Under the pieces are notes generated by a model, which was not told where the DNA came from, did no database searches, and saw only the letters and a program-made list of their open reading frames with translations. Positions 47,843 to 55,422 of a stretch of DNA of 64,000 bases are shown piece by piece. Location of the stretch: positions 19,709-83,708 of the forward strand of contig JAIETJ010000062.1 of the NCBI GenBank assembly GCA_019745275.1, read 5' to 3'. The stretch is from Pseudomonadaceae bacterium. GTDB lineage: Bacteria; Pseudomonadota; Gammaproteobacteria; Pseudomonadales; Pseudomonadaceae. Position 1 is the stretch's first letter. Each line of letters begins with the position of its first letter. Made by a program: the position numbers and the translations under genes.

Positions 47843-48313
47843 TCAAAATGCTCGCTTATAAGCAAGATAATTGAGGTGCCATTGCTATACATCCGCACCG
47901 TGCTGTAGACGTCGAATCCCAGCAAAGCCAGCACCCGCCAAAGCAAGAGTTAGAGCGTGTTCGCTGTATCCCCAACGATGCGCAATTTGTCGACTACTCT
48001 CGCGCCGCTCATCCCGCCAACCTCAAAATCCGGCAAAGACATGCATAACTTGGTCACCGAAAGAAATTTCGGCCAGTCCTAGAAGTTGGCGAGCATGGAA
48101 CTCTATATCTGGCACAACTACATGAAGCAGACCGCTAGGTTGCAAAAAACCGCAAAAATGATGAAGGACTTTTCGCGCCCAATTAGGACCTAGGTGCTCC
48201 AACATATGCCGAAAATAAACCCCAGAGGCAACGCATAGTGGCACGATAGAAACATCACCTGTTTGGCAGGCATGATCCATCACCTCTTTTTCCGGCATTA
48301 TATATGCATGCAC
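47843..48313 (-). pseudogene. Decayed SAM-dependent methyltransferase
   Basis: The open stretch 48023-48313 encodes a methyltransferase fragment (FRHMLEHLGPNWARKVLHHF; LQPSGLLHVVVPDIEFHARQ). It ends at a TGA (48023-48025), but the same frame continues with typical family sequence (HRWGYSEHALTLALAGAGF; IRRLQHGADV), then a TAG (47885-47887), then QWHLNYLAYKRAF and a final stop at 47843. So two in-frame stops interrupt the C-terminal part. An in-frame TAA lies just upstream of the fragment, and the SAM-binding N-terminus is not recognisable. The gene is a remnant between the glycosyltransferase and the FkbM gene. A sequencing error would not explain both stops and the missing N-terminus. Confidence 0.8.
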
Positions 48314-48372
48314 ACCTAAATTTTACTCGAGGCCCAGCTTTACATTCGGCTGAACCTTATTCACACCTGAAT

Positions 48373-49527
48373 TCATGCAATAGTCACAGCCAATTCCGGC
48401 CATTCAACATAGAGTATTGTGTCGTAGAAATACATTGAGTAATGACGTAAACGTAGCACGGCATCTGGGGCAATTTGATCGATAACGGAAATAATTTCCA
48501 ACAGATCGAGCGCATGATGATAACAAGTAATTGCCATACGCGGACGGCACTTCCTGATTAACTGGACACCTCCGCGCAGCACGTTAGCTTCATGCCCCTC
48601 AACATCCATTTTCAACAACGTAATATTATCAAGAACATCATCCAAACGAACACAAGGCACCTGAACATCACCATTAAGCTCAGCACGACTACCCATAGTA
48701 CCTTTAGCAGAAAACGATAAAACCCCTTCACTGTTCGAAACAGCCTTATTATGCAGTTTAATCCGCGGAATTCTTTCGTCAAGCCCAGACTTCATGGCCG
48801 CAAAATTCAACGGATCGGGCTCGAACGCATGAATAGCTTCATATTCATAACGGACCGCAGCCATAAACTTCTTTACTGTATCTCCATCATAAGCACCTAT
48901 ATCAACATAATGCTCATTAGAGCTCATCTTAATAGGATTATCAGTGCAGGAGTACAAAGAGAAATACTCCTGTTCACCCGCGCACAACACATCCAGCAAG
49001 GCTCTACGATCGCCATCCATGCGCATATTCAGAACGGCATCCAGTGTCTTACTACTCAGATCATCCGCAAAACGCGTGCGCAACTTAGCAAACTCGGAGG
49101 CATGCGCCAGCGTCAAAGAGCGAGTTACCGCCCCTATCTCGTAGACCAACGGAATGTCTAATGCATAAAGAAGCTCTGGCAGGTCGAATCTCACGTACTG
49201 CGCCGACCCGGCTAACGCATCAAAAAACAACCAAGTAGGTAGCGAGTAAGCGCAATTCACAACTGGCATACCTGAATATCGGCCATTACCTTTCAGCCAC
49301 TCCACAGGAATGACTTCTGCAAAACCACTTACCTCTGCCTTCTGTTTATACCACACGTCATCAACGGCAATTAATTTAACCCCTGGAAATTGCCCGGTTA
49401 ATTTAGCTGCAATCAAAGAACTGTAAATCCCTCCAAGATAGGAGCTGGGCGCCAACAGTAAAACAACCCCAGCAACTTTACAGCTTTCAATAAAAGATAC
49501 TTTTTCTGAGTTCCCAATGACTGACAT
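48373..49527 (-). CDS. FkbM-family methyltransferase with extra N-terminal domain
   Basis: 384 residues. The C-terminal half is an FkbM-type SAM-dependent methyltransferase: motif I VDIGAYDGDT at residues 208-217, then AIHAFEPDPLNFAAM and LLKMDVEGHEANVLRGG. The N-terminal ~190 residues form a separate alpha/beta-looking domain (GVVLLLAPSSYLGGIYSSLI) not part of FkbM, whose function I do not recognise. FkbM enzymes O-methylate sugars or polyketides; here a sugar hydroxyl of the flagellin glycan is the likely target. GAGGTG precedes the ATG. Confidence 0.87.
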   Translation of the reverse strand: MSVIGNSEKVSFIESCKVAGVVLLLAPSSYLGGIYSSLIAAKLTGQFPGVKLIAVDDVWYKQKAEVSGFAEVIPVEWLKGNGRYSGMPVVNCAYSLPTWLFFDALAGSAQYVRFDLPELLYALDIPLVYEIGAVTRSLTLAHASEFAKLRTRFADDLSSKTLDAVLNMRMDGDRRALLDVLCAGEQEYFSLYSCTDNPIKMSSNEHYVDIGAYDGDTVKKFMAAVRYEYEAIHAFEPDPLNFAAMKSGLDERIPRIKLHNKAVSNSEGVLSFSAKGTMGSRAELNGDVQVPCVRLDDVLDNITLLKMDVEGHEANVLRGGVQLIRKCRPRMAITCYHHALDLLEIISVIDQIAPDAVLRLRHYSMYFYDTILYVEWPELAVTIA

Positions 49528-49538
49528 CTGACCACCTC

Positions 49539-50159
49539 TCAGTTATTCAAAATACGCGCCCCTGCGGGCATCTGTGCATCATAGAAAGAACTATTCGCTA
49601 ATTGAGCAGGAACAATACCACCCAGAAGCCATTCACAACGGCTACCGATATCGCTGCCTGCCAATACGACGGAGCCGCAGCCCAACGTGGTTCCTTTACC
49701 TATTTTTACTGAGTGACCCAAGACAACTCCGGCGTGTAGCGTTGTGCAAGCACCAAGATTAGCCCCCATCTCAATGATGACCTGCTGGCCCAACCAACTT
49801 CCCAACCCAATACGGCAGTCGTTCGCCAGGTTACAACCGGGGCCGATATAGACATTGCCCAGTAAACTAACATCGCTAGCAACAATGGCACGGGGAGATA
49901 CGATATTCACTAACCGATAACCCGCCAGGCGAACTTCCGCGAGCAACTTGTGACGTGGGTAATTAACGGCCCGCTCATCCAGCGCCACAAATACATCAGC
50001 ATCGGCAGCCGCATAGATTTTGAACAAATCGCTCAGATCGAAGTTATAACGATCCGCCGAAGGTAATTCTAACTTGATGAAATCCAGCCCACTTTCACGA
50101 GCAGTTTCACAGGCTTGTTCGAGCGCGCGTCCCTCTCCTACCACTATCAGAGACTTCAT
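49539..50159 (-). CDS. Hexapeptide-repeat acyltransferase (NeuD/PglD-like)
   Basis: 206 residues: a short Rossmann-like N-terminus (SLIVVGEGRALEQAC) and a left-handed beta-helix from about residue 95 (VSLLGNVYIGPGCNLANDCRI; HAGVVLGHSVKIGKGTTLG). Such enzymes transfer acetyl or other acyl groups to amino sugars. The catalytic histidine may lie in TLHAGVVLGHS. I use the ATG at 50159 with GGGGGA upstream. One of two such genes in the island. Its product ends two bases before... the Rieske gene lies two bases upstream, so they are coupled. Confidence 0.88.
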   Translation of the reverse strand: MKSLIVVGEGRALEQACETARESGLDFIKLELPSADRYNFDLSDLFKIYAAADADVFVALDERAVNYPRHKLLAEVRLAGYRLVNIVSPRAIVASDVSLLGNVYIGPGCNLANDCRIGLGSWLGQQVIIEMGANLGACTTLHAGVVLGHSVKIGKGTTLGCGSVVLAGSDIGSRCEWLLGGIVPAQLANSSFYDAQMPAGARILNN

Positions 50160-50161
50160 TT

Positions 50162-51286
50162 TCAATCCCCCAATACGTTGGCGCGATACCAAAGATGTTG
50201 CTGCACCAAATGCGCTTCATAATCACCATGGGTAAAACGCCTGGAGTGCTTACCAAAACCGTCCTGCAAACGCTCCAGTATCACCGTATCCTCAGCAATG
50301 ACGGCACGCTCGCCGCGAATAAGGGTGCTGAGCAACGCGGTAAAGTCCGTGCGTACATCCTTGCGGCGCGCGGTCATCATCCATAGGTGATAGTCAGTTT
50401 CCCCAGGGGACACCGGATCGTATTGCTGTAACAGAAAGTGCTCACCCCGCACGCTGCAGAAATTAACATTCGGGTACATAAACCAGTTGTAGTAAGCGTG
50501 CTCTTCCCCATAAGTTTCACAGAGGCTGGCGAACCAGCTTTTATAGGGCTGTATTGGGGCCTTGGTCGGATAACTGAGTTGACTCAAGGCCGGCGCAGCA
50601 CCTTGTTGCAGAAGCTGCATGATCAACGATGGGGTTTGTGGCTCACTGTTTATCGTTTTGATCGGGGCAGTCATCACGGGCGAGAAAGTCTTGGGATGAA
50701 CGAAAGGCACATGGTTGTAATCCTTGACGTTCTCCATGTTCAGTTTCCAGTTGTAACGAACCCGGTGGCAGCTATAAATTATCTGTGTATCCAAACATGA
50801 AGAAGCCTCACGCAATTGTTCCAGATAATCGTCGGAAAATTGCTCCCGCAAAGGAACCGGCTCAGCAGAAAAATTAACAAACAATAACTGCCCGACTTCT
50901 TCCACGTGCAACTTGTGCAGGCATATTTTTTCCCGCTCCTGCGCCGTGAACTGGTAAAGCCCGTGATTAGGTAAACCATGCAATTCACCTTCGGCTCCGA
51001 ATGACCAAGCGTGGTAAGGGCAAATCAGCGGGCGATTTCCCTCAGCCACGGTCTGGATTGCCGATAACCGGTGCGGGCACTCATTGATAAAAGCGCGAAT
51101 TCCTGCCGTTGTGCGCTGTATCAGAATTGGCACACCCGCAACTTTCCGGGTAAAGAACTGATTGCGCTCGCGCACCATCGAACTGAAGCCAACAAATGTC
51201 CACAACTTGCCAAACAGCTTTTCTCTCTCCAGCGCGAACGTTTCCGGGCTGATGTAATGCTCTACATCCAAAGCATGGCGAGTCAT
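50162..51286 (-). CDS. Rieske non-haem iron oxygenase
   Basis: 374 residues. The Rieske [2Fe-2S] ligands are C70-x-H72 and C89-x2-H92 (CPHR...CPYHAW). The catalytic domain has the mononuclear iron motif D189-x2-H192-x4-H197 (DYNHVPFVH) and a likely third acidic ligand near residue 318 (AEDTVILERLQ). All features of an active aromatic-ring-hydroxylating-type oxygenase alpha subunit are present. No ferredoxin reductase is encoded nearby, so electrons must come from elsewhere. In this island it probably hydroxylates or otherwise oxidises the sugar or its acyl group. Confidence 0.92.
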   Translation of the reverse strand: MTRHALDVEHYISPETFALEREKLFGKLWTFVGFSSMVRERNQFFTRKVAGVPILIQRTTAGIRAFINECPHRLSAIQTVAEGNRPLICPYHAWSFGAEGELHGLPNHGLYQFTAQEREKICLHKLHVEEVGQLLFVNFSAEPVPLREQFSDDYLEQLREASSCLDTQIIYSCHRVRYNWKLNMENVKDYNHVPFVHPKTFSPVMTAPIKTINSEPQTPSLIMQLLQQGAAPALSQLSYPTKAPIQPYKSWFASLCETYGEEHAYYNWFMYPNVNFCSVRGEHFLLQQYDPVSPGETDYHLWMMTARRKDVRTDFTALLSTLIRGERAVIAEDTVILERLQDGFGKHSRRFTHGDYEAHLVQQHLWYRANVLGD

Positions 51287-51338
51287 AAAACGGGCCTGTA
51301 AGAATTAGGTCAAGAATTGCAGTGTCGGATTGCTCGAG

Positions 51339-51971
51339 TTATTTGCTGAAAATCACCCGCGCAGGATTACCAACTACAGTTGTTCCAGCAGCAACATCGT
51401 GAAAGACCACCGCCCCCATGCCAATTACGGCACCGTCGCCAACGCTGATGCCTCGGGCGAGCATCGCACCAGAGTTAATGACAACTCCCCTGCCGATATT
51501 CACATAGCCAGCCAGCAGACAACGTGGGCCGATGTGTACGTAATCACCGATTACCACGTCATGACCAATCAGGGTTTCTTGGTCGATAAAGCCGTAGGAA
51601 CCAATCTGGCAATCCACACCACTGCTGACGTCATAACCAAAAAAAGTGGCGCCGTATTGAGTACGTGCGCCTAACTGACAGCGAGTACGCACCGAAATAA
51701 ACTCGGCGCCCTTGCCCAGCAGAAGCCGAACCTGCTTCTCGCGACTACCGGGTTCGCCGATAGCAACCACAAAGTAGTGGTCTGATTCAGGGATGAAGGT
51801 TTCTGGATAGCCTAGCCAAGGGTAGTAGAGCGCCTCGGAAACCGTCTCAGGCCCACGTTCGTCGAGGAAGCCGGCAATCACCCAGTCGATTCCATGCCCA
51901 TAATCGACCTGCAGCTGCGCTAGGGCCTGACGCCCCAGACCTCCAGCGCCTAATATGATGATTTTTTTCAT
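51339..51971 (-). CDS. PglD/NeuD-family sugar acyltransferase
   Basis: 210 residues with the N-terminal UDP/dTDP-sugar-binding Rossmann part (KKIIILGAGGLGRQAL) and a left-handed beta-helix (CQIGSYGFIDQETLIGHDVVIGDYVHIGPRC broken here to its core IGHDVVIGDYVHIG), ending VVGNPARVI. This is the classic architecture of enzymes acylating 4-amino sugars (PglD, VioB). It is the better candidate for N-acylation of viosamine; the second hexapeptide gene may act on another position. Confidence 0.9.
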   Translation of the reverse strand: MKKIIILGAGGLGRQALAQLQVDYGHGIDWVIAGFLDERGPETVSEALYYPWLGYPETFIPESDHYFVVAIGEPGSREKQVRLLLGKGAEFISVRTRCQLGARTQYGATFFGYDVSSGVDCQIGSYGFIDQETLIGHDVVIGDYVHIGPRCLLAGYVNIGRGVVINSGAMLARGISVGDGAVIGMGAVVFHDVAAGTTVVGNPARVIFSK

Positions 51972-51984
51972 TTCAATCGCCCGA

Positions 51985-52764
51985 TCAACTGATAGTAAGG
52001 CCGCCGTCCATCACCAGATCAACTCCGGTAATCCAGCGACTTCCATCGGAAAGCATGAAAAGTGCGGCGTTAGCGACGTCTTCCGGCTTGCCGAAGCCCA
52101 GCGGATGATTGCTCCGTTGTTTATCCATGGATGCGGCACCAGCACTTTGCATAGCGGCCTCAAATAGCGGTGTTTCCACAAGAGATGGGCACAGGCAATT
52201 GACGCGAATTCGTCGTTTGACCACTTCGATGGCCAGACAACGTGAGATGGCAATCAATGCCGCTTTAGTACCCGAATAAGCCCCGACGCCAGCAACACCT
52301 ATGTGTGCGGCGATAGAGGCGATAAACAAAATAGAGCCCTGCACACCGACCAGATTGCGTTTGAGCAGCGCCTGGGTCAGCAGTAGTGGAGCATCTACAT
52401 TAATACTCTGCACTTCACGCAGGTGAGCCTCACTCATCATCCGTACCGGACACAGCCGGGAAATGCCCGCGCTATGCACCAACCCGTGGATTTCAGCGCC
52501 AACAGCATTGACGAGTGCTTCGCGTTCTGAAGCCTGAGTGAGGTCTGCTACGACAGCCTGATGTGGCAAAGCAGAAATCACCTGCAACTGCTCCAGTGTC
52601 TGCGCAAGGCGCGCCTGATCGCGCCCGGTCACCAGCAGTTCTGCGCCCATTTTCGCGCAAGCTAGGGCGATTGCCTGTCCCAACCCGGAACTGGCGCCGG
52701 TGACCAGAACACGTTTGCCCGTCAGCGTGAATGGATTGAAGGAGGGATCAACAACTACAGGCAT
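51985..52764 (-). CDS. SDR oxidoreductase (FabG-like)
   Basis: 259 residues with the NAD(P)-binding motif TGASSGLG (residues 22-29), NAG-equivalent VHSAG, and catalytic S150, Y163, K167 (AYSGTKAAL). C-terminal end WITGVDLVMDGGLTIS is typical of FabG-like proteins. Beside KAS III and ACP it likely reduces a 3-oxoacyl-ACP to a 3-hydroxyacyl-ACP. Confidence 0.93.
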   Translation of the reverse strand: MPVVVDPSFNPFTLTGKRVLVTGASSGLGQAIALACAKMGAELLVTGRDQARLAQTLEQLQVISALPHQAVVADLTQASEREALVNAVGAEIHGLVHSAGISRLCPVRMMSEAHLREVQSINVDAPLLLTQALLKRNLVGVQGSILFIASIAAHIGVAGVGAYSGTKAALIAISRCLAIEVVKRRIRVNCLCPSLVETPLFEAAMQSAGAASMDKQRSNHPLGFGKPEDVANAALFMLSDGSRWITGVDLVMDGGLTIS

Positions 52765-52800
52765 TTGGCATGCTCACTTATTAGGTAAAAAACCGCGACT

Positions 52801-53841
52801 TCAGGACTCGATCAAATCCGGAAACTTCGCCCCATCGATATTCAGCAGGCATGCGCCCCATGACAAGCCAATTCCGAAGCCTGACAACAGCACTCGCTTG
52901 CTCCCCTCCTCTAGCTCCTTGTTGATACGTACCGTCATTGTCACGGGCAACGACGCACCGCTGGTATTGCCAAAGTCGCGCAAGGTCGAGGGCACTTTCT
53001 CGACTGGCAGACCCAGCTTTTTACGAATGGTCTCGTTGATCATCCGATTTGCCTGATGGAAGATAAAATAATCCACCTCATCCTTCGACGCCCCGGCATA
53101 GTCAAGCAGTTTTTCCACTGCCGGTGGCACGCGCTGAGTCGAAAAACTCAGCACTGCCGAACCGTCAAGCTTCAAGTCAATCATGCGATGCCAATGGTCA
53201 TTCTCATCTTCGCGAAACGGTATCAGGTGCTGAATATCGACCGGTTCACGATGGCCACCAACCGGCAGAATGATCGCCTTATGGCCGCTGCCATCGCTGT
53301 TCAAATCAAAGTACATCGGTGCGGCATCTGCACAGAACTCCAAGGCCGTCGCAGTGCCTGCATCGGAAAAAATTGGATCGTTTAGACTGGCACCTCGGTC
53401 GCCAACCAGCAGCAGCCCTTTCTTGACGCCGCCGGCGGCGATCATCGAGCCCAGAAGATTGATGCCGAATGGGTAGCCTGAGCAGCCGAGATTAACGTCG
53501 AATGCCACGGTGGCGTGAGACAACCCGAGACGATCTTGCAGGATGATTGCGGTGGCCGGAGCGAGAAAATCAGGAGACTGAGTAACGACGATCAGTGCGT
53601 CAATTTCTTCGCGTCTCCACTCCAGTTGCGCGAGCAGTACTTCTGCTGCATCGAAGGCTAGGTCGGAAAAGCATTGCCATTCGGGAGCCATGCGCCGCTG
53701 CTCGATTCCGATATTGCGCACCAAGCGTTCACGCTCGGAGCGCAGTTGCGGTTTGCAGTCGGTTAAATTGGAAACGATGCGCTTAGGAACGCAGGTCGCC
53801 ATTCCGGCGAAACGTACGTTGTGCAAAGTCGAGATCGGCAT
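52801..53841 (-). CDS. 3-oxoacyl-ACP synthase III (KAS III, FabH-like)
   Basis: 346 residues from the ATG at 53841. The catalytic triad is intact: C120 (NLGCSGYPFG), H262 (FHQANRMINE) and N292 (FGNTSGAS). KAS III condenses acetyl-CoA with malonyl-ACP. With the dedicated ACP three bases upstream and the SDR downstream it could build a 3-hydroxybutyryl-type chain for the sugar. The frame is open upstream to 53970, but that would cover most of the ACP gene. Confidence 0.93.
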   Translation of the reverse strand: MPISTLHNVRFAGMATCVPKRIVSNLTDCKPQLRSERERLVRNIGIEQRRMAPEWQCFSDLAFDAAEVLLAQLEWRREEIDALIVVTQSPDFLAPATAIILQDRLGLSHATVAFDVNLGCSGYPFGINLLGSMIAAGGVKKGLLLVGDRGASLNDPIFSDAGTATALEFCADAAPMYFDLNSDGSGHKAIILPVGGHREPVDIQHLIPFREDENDHWHRMIDLKLDGSAVLSFSTQRVPPAVEKLLDYAGASKDEVDYFIFHQANRMINETIRKKLGLPVEKVPSTLRDFGNTSGASLPVTMTVRINKELEEGSKRVLLSGFGIGLSWGACLLNIDGAKFPDLIES

Positions 53842-53843
53842 GA

Positions 53844-54068
53844 TTAAAGTCCGAGCAGCTGATAGAGATCGCCGAGCGTGCTGAGTTTCTGCAAATCTTC
53901 CCCGGTGATGACCATCCCATACTCCATATCGAACATGACGATAACCCCGAGTGCGGCGAGCGAATCCCACTCAGGCAACTCTTGCAGAACCGTGTCCATT
54001 GTCACTACAACAGGTTTTTGAAAGTCAGTTGCAGACAAAAAATCTTCTATGAATTTTTCTTGGCTCAT
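53844..54068 (-). CDS. Acyl carrier protein
   Basis: 74-residue acidic helical protein with the phosphopantetheine serine S36 in LPEWDSLAALG and a following helix II (GVIVMFDMEYGM). It is a dedicated ACP of the island, distinct in sequence from housekeeping AcpP. Start at the ATG at 54068; the frame extends to 54140 with a hydrophobic, unlikely N-terminus. The KAS III gene begins two bases after its stop. Confidence 0.9.
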   Translation of the reverse strand: MSQEKFIEDFLSATDFQKPVVVTMDTVLQELPEWDSLAALGVIVMFDMEYGMVITGEDLQKLSTLGDLYQLLGL

Positions 54069-54139
54069 TTGTGTACTTCTCTCTCGGATAAACAACAAGA
54101 TGCATATCGGCGAATATGCGTTTAACAACAGGGATAGCA

Positions 54140-55252
54140 CTAAGAAGCTTGGGCAATCAAGGCCGCTACAGAGGCCACTTCGGTGTTAGTCAGGCCAGGA
54201 TAAATCGGCAAGCAGAGTATTTCTTGGGCAATTTTCTGGGCTACCAGCAAGTTGCCCGGCGCAGCAGAAGGGTAGTCATGGTAAACGGGGAAATCGCTGA
54301 TCAACGGGTAAAAATAGCGGCGTACCATTACGCCATGACTGCGCAGGAGTTCATACAACTCATCTCGCGAAAGGGGGAAGTTTGAACCCACCAGAATAGG
54401 GAAATAGGTATGGTTGGCACAGATATCTGGAGTGGATACTAGGCAGTCGATACCACTCACACCAAACAACAACTCCCGGTAGTGCAGATCAATGTTACGA
54501 CGCTGTTCTAGAGCGCGGTCTATGTATTGGAGTTGCAAGAGACCGAAGGCCGCACTTACTTCGTTCATTTTGCCGTTGATACCCGTCGAGACAACAGTCA
54601 CTTCATCGACAAAACCAAAATTTTTCAACTGGTTGATGCGTTTCAGCGTGTCGGCGTCTGGGCAAATGATAGCGCCGCCCTCGAAGGTATTGAAAACTTT
54701 GGTAGCATGAAAACTCAACACACTCAAATCACCATGGCGCAAGATGCTGCCACCGGCATCTTTCACGCCGAAAGCATGCGCAGCATCGTAAATAACGCGC
54801 AGATTGTATTTGTCGGCAATCTTCTGAATCGCCTCAACATCGCAGGGGTTCCCGTAGCAATGCGTCGGCAAAATGGCGGTTGTTTGTGGCGTAATGGCAG
54901 CTTCGATTTTTGCCGAGTCGAGGTTCATCGTGCAAGGATCGATATCGACAAACACTGGTTTGATGCCGTTCCACAGTAGAGAGTGGGTAGTGGCAACGAA
55001 CGAATACGGAGTGGTGATAACCTCGCCTGTTACGCGCAGCGCCTGTAATGCGGTGAGTAACGCAATAGTGCCGTTATTGAAAAGCGCAATATGTTCGACA
55101 CCAAGGTATTCGCCTAACTTTAGCTCCAGTTGCTGATGCATTGGCCCGCCGTTAGTAAGAATCTTGCTATCCCATATCTGCTGCAGATAAGGAATGAACT
55201 CATCTAGCGGTGGCAGGAAGGGTTGAGTGACGAAAATTGGTTTGTCGCTCAT
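54140..55252 (-). CDS. vioA: DegT/DnrJ/EryC1 sugar aminotransferase (VioA-like)
   Basis: 370-residue PLP enzyme with the catalytic lysine K185 (FHATKVFNTFEGG), the cofactor aspartate in IYDAAHAFG and NG(F/V) substrate blocks (LFNNGTIALLTALQ). It most resembles enzymes making dTDP-4-amino-4,6-dideoxy-D-glucose (viosamine) from dTDP-4-keto-6-deoxyglucose. The dTDP-sugar precursor genes (rmlAB) are not in this window. First gene of the island, 170 bases after flgL, behind a sigma-28-like -10 box. Confidence 0.9.
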   Translation of the reverse strand: MSDKPIFVTQPFLPPLDEFIPYLQQIWDSKILTNGGPMHQQLELKLGEYLGVEHIALFNNGTIALLTALQALRVTGEVITTPYSFVATTHSLLWNGIKPVFVDIDPCTMNLDSAKIEAAITPQTTAILPTHCYGNPCDVEAIQKIADKYNLRVIYDAAHAFGVKDAGGSILRHGDLSVLSFHATKVFNTFEGGAIICPDADTLKRINQLKNFGFVDEVTVVSTGINGKMNEVSAAFGLLQLQYIDRALEQRRNIDLHYRELLFGVSGIDCLVSTPDICANHTYFPILVGSNFPLSRDELYELLRSHGVMVRRYFYPLISDFPVYHDYPSAAPGNLLVAQKIAQEILCLPIYPGLTNTEVASVAALIAQAS

Positions 55253-55380
55253 CTGGATTCCTTGAGCAGTGACTACAAAAAACTGGACTAAAACGCACTC
55301 AACTAGCGTTAAGATTCTGCCTCAACCTGCTTAACAATATTCAAGACCATTGACTAAAAGTCACTGTGACGTTAATTCCA

Positions 55381-55407
55381 TTATCGGCATGCTGGTAGTA
55401 CTGTATT
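55381..55407 (-). promoter_or_regulatory. Possible sigma-28 promoter for the glycosylation island
   Basis: Minus strand GCCGATAA (55381-55388) is a perfect sigma-28 -10 box about 129 bases upstream of the first island gene. The expected -35 window (55400-55407) reads AATACAGT, a poor match to TAAAGTTT. Tentative. Confidence 0.4.
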
Positions 55408-55422
55408 TCGCACCGAAGCCCT

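Noticed and set aside
48751..49161. Plus-strand 136-codon frame over the FkbM gene
   Set aside because: Antisense to a gene with clear motifs; no start signal or family.
53842..53970. Longer N-terminus for the KAS III gene
   Set aside because: It would overlap most of the ACP gene and adds an Arg-rich sequence unlike KAS III.
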